A stretch of DNA of 64,000 bases from Candidatus Poribacteria bacterium (lineage in GTDB: Bacteria; Poribacteria; WGA-4E; WGA-3G). Below, piece by piece: positions 42,952-51,603 of the stretch. The DNA is taken from positions 4,368,682 to 4,432,681 of the forward strand of contig OY282374.1 of NCBI GenBank assembly GCA_958295815.1, in the 5' to 3' direction. Position 1 is the first letter of the stretch; every line of letters starts with the position of its first letter. The position numbers were made by a program, and so were the translations under genes. The notes beneath the pieces are model-generated. The model did not search any database. It worked only from the letters and a program-made list of their open reading frames with translations, and had not been told where the DNA came from.

Positions 42952-43158
42952 TTAGGATGTTTCAAATCCTGCTGCGGTTATTACTTCTGTGAGATTCGCA
43001 GTGCTAACACAAGATTCATCGAAATGGACGACAGCCTCACCTTTGCGCAGATTTACCTTGGCGCGCTGAACACCTGGAAGTTCTGTCAAGGCATCAGTCA
43101 CGGTTTTGACACAGTGTTGACAGGACATACCGTTGATTTTTAACTTGGTTTTTGCCAT
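42952..43158 (-). CDS. Heavy-metal-associated (HMA) domain copper chaperone
   Basis: A 68-residue protein beginning at ATG 43158 with GGGGAATAG upstream; the frame is open to 43224 but this start gives the canonical MAKTKLKINGMSCQHC opening. GMSCQHC carries the metal-binding CxxC. The beta-alpha-beta pattern to VITAAGFE matches the ferredoxin-like HMA fold, as in CopZ and the cytosolic domains of copper ATPases. It would bind Cu(I) and pass it to a partner; no copper ATPase gene is in the window. Preceded on the opposite side by the repeat-containing gap. Confidence 0.9.
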   Translation of the reverse strand: MAKTKLKINGMSCQHCVKTVTDALTELPGVQRAKVNLRKGEAVVHFDESCVSTANLTEVITAAGFETS

Positions 43159-43266
43159 GATGCTATTCCCCTGTTGGATAACCTTCTTTGTCCATGGAAC
43201 ACGTTCGGATCGTAGGTAACACATCGAATTACTTCAGTAGTGTTTTAACTTCGTTTTTCACATTCG

Positions 43267-43303
43267 TAAAGCGTCGGGGTTACAAACCCCTCCTACAAAG
43301 AGA
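43267..43303. repeat. Dispersed GGGGTTACAAACCCC repeat, copy 1
   Basis: Core TCGGGGTTACAAACCCCTCCTACAAAGA (palindromic GGGGTT/AACCCC stem). Copy 2 is 45 bases further on, and copy 3 lies inside the Eis-like gene. Confidence 0.85.
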
Positions 43304-43312
43304 AACCTCGTG

Positions 43313-43347
43313 TAAGCGTCGGGGTTACAAACCCCTCCTACAAAGAG
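43313..43347. repeat. Dispersed GGGGTTACAAACCCC repeat, copy 2
   Basis: Identical core to copy 1, in the same orientation. Confidence 0.85.
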
Positions 43348-43863
43348 CGGATCCACGTGTGTTAATAATGTCTATTTATGGGCTTTACAATAATATCCAA
43401 ATCCCAACTTAAACAGAAAGAACAAATCAAAGGACAATTACTCATATTCAGGAAATTAGATTACAAATATAGTCTTTAGATATTTAATGCGTCAACACGA
43501 CATACACATTGTCACTTTAGCAAGTTTCGTGCCAATATCCTAACAAGACATATATCTATGTTTAAACTACCGAAATTCGGATGACATTTGCAGCACAAAA
43601 CAGAGACAAACACTGGGTTCTTCTCCAAAAGCGAGCACTAAAAAATTGTTTTCTTTGCAATTGTTCTCCTATCACTATAAGACAATAATTGCAGTGTTTT
43701 CTCAAATATTGCATGGTTTTCTGCAAAAATTGCTGATTGAATGATGGGGTGTCAGTATTTTTGCCCAAACGTCATAACAGTAAGGGAGAAACTAAGGTAC
43801 GAGTGGCTTGTGTACTCTTACACTGAAATGAATTCAGATAATTTTTGCTTCGGGATCTGCAGA

Positions 43864-44703
43864 CTACACCTTTAGTTTTCGTAAGGTTGAGAGGTTTACC
43901 TCGTGCATGGTTTTCATTTCTGGTGTTTCAATGATGAGCGGAACTTCGGCAAAGCGGGAATCGTTGAGGATATACGTGAATGCTGCGGTGCCGATATTGC
44001 CTTCACCGATATGCTCGTGCCGGTCCACTCGGCTCTGGTAGGTCGATTTTGCGTCGTTAAGATGAAAAGCTTTTAATCGGTTTAATCCAACGATATCGTC
44101 AAACTGATGAAACGTTGCGGCACAATCTGCCTCGGTTCGCATATCATATCCCGCAGCGAAGACATGACAGGTATCAAAACAGACGCCGAACCGATCTGGG
44201 TATTTCGACATACCAATCACACCACGAATATGTTCAAAGCAGTAGCCAAGGTTTGTGCCTTGTCCCGCGGTGGTCTCAAGGAGAACTACAACTTCTGGTG
44301 CTTCGGTGTTTTCAAACAGGTAATCAAAGCTGTCTGTCAACTGCTTTAATCCGAACGTTTCACCTTCGCCGAGGTGCGCGCCGAGATGTGTGACGATGTG
44401 ACAGAGCCCAAGTGTATGGGCAAGTTCCATCTGCTCACGAAACGCCTGTCTTGATTTTTCGAGTACATCTGGTTTGGGGGAGGCGAGATTGCTCAGGTGG
44501 ATGTCATGAACGATTACATCCGCGAGGTTAGCTTCTGTCCATGCCGTACGGAACTTTTCGATAATCGCATCGGTAGGCAGTTTTCCTTTCCACTGATTTG
44601 GGTTTTTCAAGAAAATTTGTATTGCATCACAGTGGAGATCTGTCCCATTTTTGATGGCATTGTGTATGCCACCTGATGTGGACACATGTGCGCCGAGAAT
44701 CAT
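43864..44703 (-). CDS. nfo: Endonuclease IV (AP endonuclease family 2)
   Basis: A 279-residue zinc-dependent base-excision-repair enzyme that cuts 5' of abasic sites. It opens with ILGAHVSTSGG, the family start. Signature regions are VLLETTAGQGTNLGYCFEHI, GVCFDTCHVFAAGYD and HLNDAKSTYQSRVDRHEHIGEGNIG, which together supply the three-zinc ligand set, and LIIETPEM near the end. ATG 44703 lacks a strong ribosome site but no alternative start is better. It is monocistronic between two non-coding gaps. Confidence 0.93.
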   Translation of the reverse strand: MILGAHVSTSGGIHNAIKNGTDLHCDAIQIFLKNPNQWKGKLPTDAIIEKFRTAWTEANLADVIVHDIHLSNLASPKPDVLEKSRQAFREQMELAHTLGLCHIVTHLGAHLGEGETFGLKQLTDSFDYLFENTEAPEVVVLLETTAGQGTNLGYCFEHIRGVIGMSKYPDRFGVCFDTCHVFAAGYDMRTEADCAATFHQFDDIVGLNRLKAFHLNDAKSTYQSRVDRHEHIGEGNIGTAAFTYILNDSRFAEVPLIIETPEMKTMHEVNLSTLRKLKV

Positions 44704-45147
44704 ATTTTTTAGTAAGTAAGTTTCGTAGATTACAAGGTATACCGAAAACCGGTATATTCTTGTATGAGGTTTTGTAATTAGGACAAGTTACTTCTGTCTT
44801 GTATTTAAAGATACCACAAAAATGGAACAAAGTCAAATAAAACGGCGTTTAAAATCTGTTTAGGCGGAGGTGTTGTTAAAAAATTTTGAGATGCAAAAAT
44901 GAACGATAGGTAGATACACAAATGCGGATCTACGATTCAACTTTAAGTGTCGTTGGTGAAGTATTCCCACCCTTTTCTCCACAATCCGTAGGATATGTTA
45001 CCAAAACACGGCGAGGTTCTTTCAGGAGAACTGGCGAGGAATATAAATGCTGGGATGGTTTCGGCTTTCATAGCGAGTAGCGATGGGGGCCAAATTATGC
45101 TATAGAGCGTAATTTGGAAACTTTGTCTATCGATTAAGGTATGATAA
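44704..45147. other. Gap between the zinc dehydrogenase and nfo
   Basis: About 440 bases with no accepted gene. A minus-strand open frame overlaps its right half and reads like decayed or repeat-derived sequence: it contains CGGCGAGGTTCT-type words near 45008, related to the CGAGGTT repeats elsewhere in the window. I see no terminator or promoter. Confidence 0.45.
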
Positions 45148-46164
45148 TTAGGGCTGAACGACCGTTTTGATCCCACGCTGTGCAGCGGCGTTATCAAACG
45201 CTGCGAGGCCTTGTGCGATTGGAAACCGATCGGTTAGCAATGGCTCAAAGTTGAGTGCTTTTTCAATCAGGAGTTGCCGGGATTCTTCAAGGCTGGTGCG
45301 CGAAAATGCCCACGATGCCATCAGTTTGTGTCCCGCATAGTGAAACTCTTCTAAGTTGACGCGAATCTCCTCGCCTTCAGGCGCAAGTCCAAAGAAATTC
45401 AGACAACCGCCTCTACGGACCACCTCAAAAGCGAGTGCGATTACCGAGCCCTTGTTCGTCGTCGAAGAGATAACAGTATCAACTCCGCCACGGGTGAGGT
45501 CTCGGAGGTGTTCAACAGCTTCAGGCGAAGTGTCAAAAGTGCGATCAGCACCAAGTGTTTCCGCCACCTGTCTACGGTGTGGGAACGGCTCAATCACGTA
45601 GGTTGTTAACCCTGCACGTTTCGCCAATTGGGTGAACAGCAATCCGATAGGTCCGGCACCGAGGATAGCGACGGAATCCTTGAAAAGAGTTTCCCGCATG
45701 GCATTTAGACAGCATCCCAAGGGTTCCAAGAACAGCAACTCTTCGTGTGGAATGCTGTCGGGGACTCGGATGAGTTTTCCGGTATCTATACCGTGCTTTG
45801 GCATCCGCATGTATTCTGCATAGCCGCCATCGATATCGTGTCCGATGCCCTCAATGTTACTACAGTATTTATCAAGATCGTTCTGGCATTCGGGGCAGGT
45901 ACCGCAGGAGAGCATGGGATTGACAGTAACGCGTTCGCCGATTTTAACATCCGGGTGTCGGCTCTCCACTACCACGCCAGAGAGTTCGTGTCCCATCACA
46001 ACTGGTGGTGCATAATCCGATACATCTCCACGGAGTGCAGCGAGGTCGGAGGCACAGATACCACAAAGCTCGATTTGGATGAGCACATCTCCCGAAGTGA
46101 GTGTGGGGATAGGCTTTTCTTGAACGCTTAATTGCTGAATTTTCTCAAAAACGATAGCTTTCAT
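45148..46164 (-). CDS. Zinc-dependent alcohol dehydrogenase (MDR family)
   Basis: A 338-residue medium-chain dehydrogenase; start ATG 46164. The catalytic zinc ligands are the Cys in CGICASD and GHE (VVMGHELSG). The structural zinc loop CGTCPECQNDLDKYC is complete. The NAD-binding motif is GAGPIGLL, with an acidic residue (VIEPF) after strand 2, indicating NAD(H). It groups by eye with threonine/sorbitol dehydrogenase-like proteins; substrate unknown. It lies 120 bases downstream of a Gfo/Idh/MocA gene on the same strand, separated by the CGAGGTT repeats. Confidence 0.87.
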   Translation of the reverse strand: MKAIVFEKIQQLSVQEKPIPTLTSGDVLIQIELCGICASDLAALRGDVSDYAPPVVMGHELSGVVVESRHPDVKIGERVTVNPMLSCGTCPECQNDLDKYCSNIEGIGHDIDGGYAEYMRMPKHGIDTGKLIRVPDSIPHEELLFLEPLGCCLNAMRETLFKDSVAILGAGPIGLLFTQLAKRAGLTTYVIEPFPHRRQVAETLGADRTFDTSPEAVEHLRDLTRGGVDTVISSTTNKGSVIALAFEVVRRGGCLNFFGLAPEGEEIRVNLEEFHYAGHKLMASWAFSRTSLEESRQLLIEKALNFEPLLTDRFPIAQGLAAFDNAAAQRGIKTVVQP

Positions 46165-46184
46165 ATTTTATCAGGCGGGGTTAG

Positions 46185-46276
46185 AAACCTCGCCAGCAAT
46201 GAATGGAACGGCGAGAATAAAGTTGAACCTCGCCAGCAATGAACGCAACTGAGAGATTAGGAAACCTCGCCAGCAA
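46185..46276. repeat. Three direct copies of AACCTCGCCAGCAA
   Basis: Copies begin near 46185, 46226 and 46262, at intervals of ~40 and ~37 bases, between the dehydrogenase and oxidoreductase genes. The copy at 36280 shares AACCTCGCCAGC. Confidence 0.8.
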
Positions 46277-46284
46277 AAATAGTG

Positions 46285-47313
46285 CTACTCAAACTCATAA
46301 GGTACGGTTTCTGCCTGATGGGTTTTGGCGGATTTTTCTGCCAGGTCCATTATAGCAATAACGCGGCGAGCGGACTCTGGTGTCACAAGTAATGGCGTGC
46401 CATCATTCAAATGTGAGACAATATTTTCATAGTAACTTGGTCCCGGTCTACCGTGGTAGCTTACCGTCTGTTCTTTGGGTTTGCCCTCAACTTCAGAAAG
46501 CACCTTAAATTCCCCGTTTTCAGAGGTAATAGCACCGTGCGATCCGAGCAGTTTCCAGCGCTCCCCACCGATTTTAGCGATATTAGACATCTGGATGTTT
46601 GCCATCGCGCCGTCCGCTACGACCTCTCCGCCTGCGAAGCGAATAATCGCTTGGACATGATCCTCGTTGGTAATGTCATCCCAGACAAGATTGGGTTGGT
46701 AGAAGCCGGTGACGTTGATCATCGGAGCATCAAGGACATTGAGTAGCCAATCGAGGTAGTGTGCCCCCCAGTCGTAGAATTGTCCACCGGAGATGGCTTT
46801 GACGCTGCGCCACCAATCAGGGTTAGGTCTACCGTAACCGCCACCCCACATTTCAACGTTGAAGACCTTGCCAATGATACCGGAATGGACGAGTTCACGA
46901 AGCGTCCAGAAATCGGCATCCCATCGTCGATTGTGGTGAACAGACAGCATAACGCCGTTCTCATTGGCAGTGCTAATCATCTCTGTAGCTTCGGCGATCG
47001 TGACACACATCGGTTTTTCAACAACAACGTGCTTTCCTGCCTTAAGACTTGCGACGGTTGGACTACAATGTAGGCTATGCGGAAGAACATTCGCGACGAG
47101 ATCCACACCCTCATCAGCGTTCAGTTCTTCAATGGTATTATACGTTCGGATTCCAGGAAAATCTTCTTTTGCTGCATTTGTCCGTTCCGGATCGATGTCG
47201 CAGATAGCGACACATTCGATGCCGTCAGTGCGTTGCATCATATTTGCATGGGCTTTGCCCATATTAAATGCCGCCCCATACCCGACGACGGCACCTCTGA
47301 TGGTATCTGCCAT
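46285..47313 (-). CDS. Gfo/Idh/MocA family oxidoreductase
   Basis: A 342-residue NAD(P)-dependent oxidoreductase with VVGYGAAFNMGKAHANM at the N-terminus, the EKP motif (VVEKPMCVTIAEA) and GGQFYDWGAHYLDWLLN in the C-terminal domain, the H-containing catalytic segment. ATG 47313 follows GAAAGAGAAGGAG. It lies in an operon position ahead of the zinc dehydrogenase, which suggests a two-step redox conversion of a sugar or polyol (inference). A near-consensus promoter lies upstream. It is the fifth family member in the window. Confidence 0.87.
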   Translation of the reverse strand: MADTIRGAVVGYGAAFNMGKAHANMMQRTDGIECVAICDIDPERTNAAKEDFPGIRTYNTIEELNADEGVDLVANVLPHSLHCSPTVASLKAGKHVVVEKPMCVTIAEATEMISTANENGVMLSVHHNRRWDADFWTLRELVHSGIIGKVFNVEMWGGGYGRPNPDWWRSVKAISGGQFYDWGAHYLDWLLNVLDAPMINVTGFYQPNLVWDDITNEDHVQAIIRFAGGEVVADGAMANIQMSNIAKIGGERWKLLGSHGAITSENGEFKVLSEVEGKPKEQTVSYHGRPGPSYYENIVSHLNDGTPLLVTPESARRVIAIMDLAEKSAKTHQAETVPYEFE

Positions 47314-47349
47314 TAGTTAGGCTCCTTCTCTTTCAAGTATGAATGACTC

Positions 47350-47378
47350 ATTTTAGCATAAAAGAAGAAAAATGTAAA
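47350..47378 (-). promoter_or_regulatory. Promoter of the oxidoreductase-dehydrogenase pair
   Basis: On the minus strand, TTTACA (47378-47373), 17-base spacer, TAAAAT (47355-47350), 37 bases before ATG 47313. Confidence 0.55.
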
Positions 47379-47418
47379 AAAATATAGCAAATTTCACCTG
47401 CCACATGAGGAAAATCAA

Positions 47419-47447
47419 TTGACATTTCTAAAGATTTATGCTAAATT
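47419..47447 (+). promoter_or_regulatory. Promoter of the beta-hydroxyacid dehydrogenase gene
   Basis: Perfect TTGACA (47419-47424), 17-base spacer, TAAATT (47442-47447), about 108 bases before ATG 47555. Confidence 0.6.
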
Positions 47448-47554
47448 CTGTCGGTGCATGTCAATAAAGCTGCAGCAGGCGAGTTTCGATTACGAGCCAC
47501 GTCAGCAATATAGATGCTTAACAATTTTTTTCAGGAGGCTCCTTGAGGTAATTT

Positions 47555-48448
47555 ATGGCAAAAGTTGGATTAATCGGCGTTGGTAATATGGGTATGGGGA
47601 TGTCACGAAACATTCTGAAAGCGGAGCACGAACTCACTGTGTATGATGTCCGCCCAGAGCCATTGGAAACATTAGTAAAAGAAGGGGCACGTGCCGCTGC
47701 ATCGCCACGCGAGGTTGGAAGTGCTGCAGATAGTGTTTTTATCATGGTGCTGAATGTTGAACAGGTTAAAGCAGCACTGTTAGGAGAAGCCGGACTGTTA
47801 GCAGGGCTTAAGCCTGGATCAACAGTCATCTGTACGGCGACAATTGGACGTTCACAAGTGATAGAGGTTGCTGAACTCGTAACAGCGAAAGGTATTCAAA
47901 TCGCTGATGCGCCTGTTAGCGGTGGTGCGCCTGGTGCAGCTGCAGGAACACTCACAATGATGGTATCGGCACCAAAGGAAACGTTTGAAGCATTGAAACC
48001 GGTGCTTGAAGCAGTCGGACGCGACATTTACCATGTCGGGGAAGAACCTGGAATGGGTCAAACTGTCAAGTCTGCACTTGCTGTCCTAATAGGTACCACT
48101 TACGCCGGTATTTTTGAGGCATTAACGTTGGCGGTAAAGGCGGGTGTAAAGCCAGAGACATTGCGCGACGTTGTTAGCACGAGCGTCGTGGGGAATTTCC
48201 TCTTCAGGGACACAACAGAAAATATTTTGGAGCGTAATTTCAAGGGTCAGAGCAATATAGGCACAATGTATAAGGACCTCAGCCTCGCGAAAAATATGGC
48301 AAATGATTGCGGTGTGCCGCTTTTCGCAGCGAGTGCGGCTTTCGAACTATTTCAAGCAGGGAAGGCAGTGAACCCAGAGGAAGACAACTGGACTATTATC
48401 AAAATTTTGGAAAACATCGCGGGCATCGAAATTAAAAAGACAGAATAA
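47555..48448 (+). CDS. 3-hydroxyisobutyrate dehydrogenase-family reductase (tartronate semialdehyde reductase-like)
   Basis: A 297-residue beta-hydroxyacid dehydrogenase; ATG 47555 follows AGGAGG and TTGAGGT. The N-terminal Rossmann fold has GLIGVGNMGMGMSRNIL and a YDVRPEP strand-2 end. The substrate-binding signature DAPVSGGAPGAAAGTLTMMV is diagnostic, and the catalytic Lys lies in GMGQTVKSALAV (a K in the usual N-x-x-K helix, here V-K-S). Close relatives reduce tartronate semialdehyde to glycerate. It is followed 79 bases later by a TIM-barrel isomerase, reminiscent of a glyoxylate/hydroxypyruvate route. Confidence 0.82.
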   Translation: MAKVGLIGVGNMGMGMSRNILKAEHELTVYDVRPEPLETLVKEGARAAASPREVGSAADSVFIMVLNVEQVKAALLGEAGLLAGLKPGSTVICTATIGRSQVIEVAELVTAKGIQIADAPVSGGAPGAAAGTLTMMVSAPKETFEALKPVLEAVGRDIYHVGEEPGMGQTVKSALAVLIGTTYAGIFEALTLAVKAGVKPETLRDVVSTSVVGNFLFRDTTENILERNFKGQSNIGTMYKDLSLAKNMANDCGVPLFAASAAFELFQAGKAVNPEEDNWTIIKILENIAGIEIKKTE

Positions 48449-48527
48449 TTGTGTCGTAGGATTTTAGTGGAAGCGTTTTTTGGCACTTTGAACCCCCCGC
48501 GAAGATAATGGATTGGGAGGGAGTTAA

Positions 48528-49379
48528 ATGCGCAAATTGGGAATTATTACAGATGGAATCAGCCGGGACTTCGAGTATGCCTTGGACGTCATGGTAGAGA
48601 CTGGCTTGGAATACGTGGAATTACAGTATCTTTGGGAGAAAGAGGTTGGCGATCTTAGAGATAGGGATGTCAAAAGGGTCAAAGCACTTATTGAAGCCCG
48701 AAATTTGAAAGTGTCATGTATCTCGCACCACAATTTGTCGGCAATTCCAGTTGATACATCGGTAGTTGCGCCAGCGTATCGTGCACACATCAAGACGTTG
48801 GAGCGGTGTATTGAGATTGCCCAAGCCCTCAACACGAATTTAGTCCGTATTTTCAGTTTTCGGAAGGAGATGGTACTTTTCGGCGCGGAGCCGGTCATCT
48901 CAGAAGGTGTATGGGAGATGCTGCTGGATCGGTTGGAAGAGCCGTTGCAAATCGCCGATGCAGCGGGTATCACGCTTGTTATTGAAACTGCAATCTCTGG
49001 GAACGTGACATCGGCACTCCTCGCGAGAAAATTGATTGACGAATTGGACGTGCCACATCTGAAAGTCCTCTGGGACCCGTGCAGCTCGCTCTATTGTACA
49101 GAAGTACCGTCCCCAGACGGTTACGAGATTATCCGTGATCACATCGCGCATGTGCATCTCAAGGATGGGGTGGTGAATCTCCCAGCGGCGACATTCGATT
49201 TCTGTGCGATGCGTCAAGGGCAGATGGATCCTTATTACAACGATATCGTGAATGCATTGGACCGTGACGGATATGACGGTGCGATCTCTTTAGAGAGTGT
49301 CTACACCCCAGTCGGTGGAACGCGCGAGGACGGTTTCAGAGAATCACTCCCTGTCTTTATGGAACTTATGGGCAGATAA
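48528..49379 (+). CDS. Sugar phosphate isomerase/epimerase (xylose isomerase-like TIM barrel)
   Basis: A 283-residue AP-endonuclease-2/xylose-isomerase-like barrel; ATG 48528 follows GGGAGGGAG. It starts RKLGIITDGISRDFEYAL, with the metal-ligand candidates in VIETA, LWDPCSS, HVHLKDGVV and ISLESVY. The pattern is that of IolE, hydroxypyruvate isomerase and related epimerases. Following a tartronate-semialdehyde-reductase-like gene, hydroxypyruvate isomerase is a plausible but unproven assignment. A strong terminator directly follows. Confidence 0.8.
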   Translation: MRKLGIITDGISRDFEYALDVMVETGLEYVELQYLWEKEVGDLRDRDVKRVKALIEARNLKVSCISHHNLSAIPVDTSVVAPAYRAHIKTLERCIEIAQALNTNLVRIFSFRKEMVLFGAEPVISEGVWEMLLDRLEEPLQIADAAGITLVIETAISGNVTSALLARKLIDELDVPHLKVLWDPCSSLYCTEVPSPDGYEIIRDHIAHVHLKDGVVNLPAATFDFCAMRQGQMDPYYNDIVNALDRDGYDGAISLESVYTPVGGTREDGFRESLPVFMELMGR

Positions 49380-49393
49380 ACCTACTGAAAAAG

Positions 49394-49433
49394 AAAAGGA
49401 CGTAACCAATATATTATGGCTACGTCCTTTTTT
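49394..49433 (+). terminator. Rho-independent terminator
   Basis: AAAAGGACGTA (49394-49404) pairs with TACGTCCTTTT (49421-49431), with a 16-base loop and a following T-run, 15 bases past the isomerase stop. The A-run on the other side makes it usable in both directions. Confidence 0.88.
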
Positions 49434-49471
49434 GTATCTAAGGCACGAAGGTCTCGCGCCTGAGTCAGATA

Positions 49472-50704
49472 TTATCTGGCTTTCAAACTACCCCACGTTG
49501 TGAAGAGTTTAGCAGTGGGTTCGACGGAAACGAACATATCCTGAAGGACATCCCATACACCACCGACACCGGCGAACAGGCTCCAACCGCCACCGCGTTC
49601 ACTGACCTTCACCAATAGGACATTAGGACCTGCGACGAGGTTAACTTTGAAATCATCTTGGAAGTCGCCAGCACCGCGGTTAACCGCATTGGTGTGAACC
49701 ACTTCACCGTTGAGCCAGACTTTGACGGAGTCATCACTACCAACTTTCATTGGCACGCCGCTCTGATCTTCGGGAGCATTAAGGATGATCAACCCATAAA
49801 CCGAATGATCGTTGACATCGCCTTCGCCCAAACCGAGTTCGTTAACGAGATCGTTGACGTTGTTACCACCGGTATCGGCAATCTCACCGACCGTCCAATT
49901 CAAGTCGCCGACTGCATCGCCTTCGCTAGCACCGATTGTTGCGACCATGTCTTCAGTGACATCACCACCGCTGGCTTCAGCGAGTGAATCTATATCGGTA
50001 GAATTCGCGCCACCTTCGTTGGCTGCGGTCGGCGCAATCACCCAGAGCCACGGACCGGTAATTTTTCCAGCTACACCGGGAGTAGCGGGTTTAAAGACAG
50101 CGTTCACATCGGCATCGACACCGGCAAACATGCTCCAACCGCCACCACGTTCGCTGACTTTTACGAGCAAGAGATTATCGCCTGCTACCAAGTCAACTGA
50201 AAAGGTGTCCTGAAAATCACCAGCACCGCGGTTAACCGCATTGGTGTGAACCACTTCACCGTTGAGCCAGACTTTGACGGAATCATCACTACCGACTTTC
50301 ATATCTACACCCGCCTGAGCACTATCGGATTCAAGCGTAATCAGTGCATAAGATGAATGGTCGTTGACATCACCTTCGCCCAAGCCAATCTCGTTGACGA
50401 GATCGTTGACGTTGTTACCACCGGTATCGGCAATCTCACCGAGTGTCCATGCCAAATCACCAACAACATCGCCTTCATTGGCACCGTTTGTTGCGATCAT
50501 GTCTTCAGTGACATCACCACCACTGGCTTCAGAGAGCGAATCTATATCGGTGGAATTCGCACCACCTTCGTTGGCTGCGGTCGGCGCAATCATCCAGAGC
50601 CATGGACCCGTAATTTTATCTTGGGCATCAGCGACGTGTGTCACTGTCATGACAGAGAGAGCCATGAGACATGCCAACCCAATTGTGAAAAGTTTTCTAT
50701 ACAT
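49472..50704 (-). CDS. Secreted protein with duplicated GPW/VGSDDSVKVWLNG domain
   Basis: A 410-residue exported protein; ATG 50704 follows GGAGGATTTTC. The signal peptide ends near VADAQ. Two ~185-residue copies follow in tandem: each begins KITGPWLW and has GGANSTDIDSL, EIADTGGNNVNDLVNE, then VGSDDSVKVWLNGEVVHTNA, VNRGAGDFQD and SERGGGWS. The pattern GSDDSVKVWLNG, with a C-terminal VKVSERGGGW, resembles carbohydrate-binding beta-sandwich modules related to PA14/CBM-like domains, but I cannot name the family. A single-copy relative is encoded next, upstream. The copies are so similar at DNA level that they may recombine. Confidence 0.75.
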   Translation of the reverse strand: MYRKLFTIGLACLMALSVMTVTHVADAQDKITGPWLWMIAPTAANEGGANSTDIDSLSEASGGDVTEDMIATNGANEGDVVGDLAWTLGEIADTGGNNVNDLVNEIGLGEGDVNDHSSYALITLESDSAQAGVDMKVGSDDSVKVWLNGEVVHTNAVNRGAGDFQDTFSVDLVAGDNLLLVKVSERGGGWSMFAGVDADVNAVFKPATPGVAGKITGPWLWVIAPTAANEGGANSTDIDSLAEASGGDVTEDMVATIGASEGDAVGDLNWTVGEIADTGGNNVNDLVNELGLGEGDVNDHSVYGLIILNAPEDQSGVPMKVGSDDSVKVWLNGEVVHTNAVNRGAGDFQDDFKVNLVAGPNVLLVKVSERGGGWSLFAGVGGVWDVLQDMFVSVEPTAKLFTTWGSLKAR

Positions 50705-50827
50705 GAAAATCCTCCAATTAATTTATTTTTACCCTTTTTCAAAGTAAAATTGGAATTGTCCCTTCCTGTGCACTCGGATTTTAATGTTACATCGGTGCTT
50801 ACAAGACGAAACAACCTTTTTATTGCA

Positions 50828-50856
50828 ATATAACAGATAAACCACAATTAAATCAA
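50828..50856 (-). promoter_or_regulatory. Promoter of the duplicated-domain gene
   Basis: On the minus strand, TTGATT (50856-50851), 17-base spacer, TTATAT (50833-50828). It gives a leader of about 120 bases before ATG 50704. Confidence 0.45.
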
Positions 50857-50910
50857 GTAGAAAAATATTTTGTGCAATCTCAATCGGTAGAAGCGATTAG
50901 GGTGCCGCAC

Positions 50911-51603
50911 TTAGTAGGAACTTTTGACTGCTGACCACTGCGTTGCCAATTTACCGGCAGGTTCAACAGGAAGTCCTTTGAACTTGAGGTTATATTCCAA
51001 AGGTGCGTCTATACCAACAAACATGCTCCAACCGCCGCCGCGTTCACAAACTTTCACCATAAACACGTTATCGCCTTTATTCAAATCGACTTTAAACGTG
51101 TCTTGAAAGTCCCCAGCACCACGGTTGACAGGGTTACTGTGAACCTCATCGCCGTTCATCCAGACCTTAACGGAGTCATCGCTGCCGACGCGGGCTTCAA
51201 CGCCACCCTTCTTAACCTTTGATACAGCATTAATCACAGAGTAGGAGCAGTGGTCATTGACATCGCCGCCGGGTCCCAACTTAATCTTTATGAGCATGTC
51301 GTTGATGTTGTTCCCGCCGACTGCGGAGATTTCTCCCTCGGTCCATTCATAATTTTCAGCGAATTTGACCTTCAGGACTTTATCGGTAATCCCCTCTTTG
51401 GCAACATCTTCCTCGGTCAGTTTACCCTTGGTTGCGTCCTTGATACCGTCGTCATCTGTTACGGCGGCACCACCACCACCAGCGGGGCTTTCGGTGATCA
51501 TCCACATCCAAGGACCTTCAATTTTATCGAGAGCGGTGGCAAACTGTGCTATAAAAAGAAATCCGATAGCACATACTGCCATTATCAAAATTCTGCTTTT
51601 CAT
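50911..51603 (-). CDS. Secreted single-copy GPW domain protein
   Basis: A 230-residue exported protein; ATG 51603 follows AAGGAGAAC. Signal peptide (ILIMAVCAIGFLFIAQFATA) then one copy of the domain in the neighbouring 410-residue protein: IEGPWMWMI, VGGNNINDML, VGSDDSVKVWMNGDEVHSN, VNRGAGDFQDTF and VCERGGGWSMF. Its C-terminal PAGKLATQWSAVKSSY parallels PTAKLFTTWGSLKAR of the relative, so the two arose by gene duplication followed by a domain duplication in one of them. Function unknown; extracellular sugar or polymer recognition is a guess. Confidence 0.75.
   Translation of the reverse strand: MKSRILIMAVCAIGFLFIAQFATALDKIEGPWMWMITESPAGGGGAAVTDDDGIKDATKGKLTEEDVAKEGITDKVLKVKFAENYEWTEGEISAVGGNNINDMLIKIKLGPGGDVNDHCSYSVINAVSKVKKGGVEARVGSDDSVKVWMNGDEVHSNPVNRGAGDFQDTFKVDLNKGDNVFMVKVCERGGGWSMFVGIDAPLEYNLKFKGLPVEPAGKLATQWSAVKSSY

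Larger units (their letters stand above)
43159..43863. other. Gap with two repeat copies and a short tandem repeat
   Basis: About 700 bases without a credible gene between the HMA gene and nfo. It holds two copies of a 35-37-base repeat (43267-43303, 43313-43347) and a 20-base imperfect tandem pair (43683-43702 and 43703-43722). A minus-strand frame at 43562-43768 has no ribosome site and I do not accept it. The AT-rich stretch 43380-43560 shows nothing I can name. Confidence 0.6.

Noticed and set aside
43267..43347. Possible CRISPR-like array
   Set aside because: Only two copies with a 9-base gap between them, a third copy lies in a distant gene, and no cas gene is present.
43562..43768. 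Minus-strand frame of 68 residues
   Set aside because: TTG start without ribosome site and overlap with a tandem repeat.
44943..45197. Minus-strand frame of 84 residues before the zinc dehydrogenase end
   Set aside because: It overlaps the real gene's 3' end in another frame, contains repeat-like CGAGGTT words and has no ribosome site; most likely repeat-derived sequence.
46185..46276. Possible CRISPR-like array
   Set aside because: Three short imperfect copies with related spacers; the core is shared with intergenic palindromes elsewhere.
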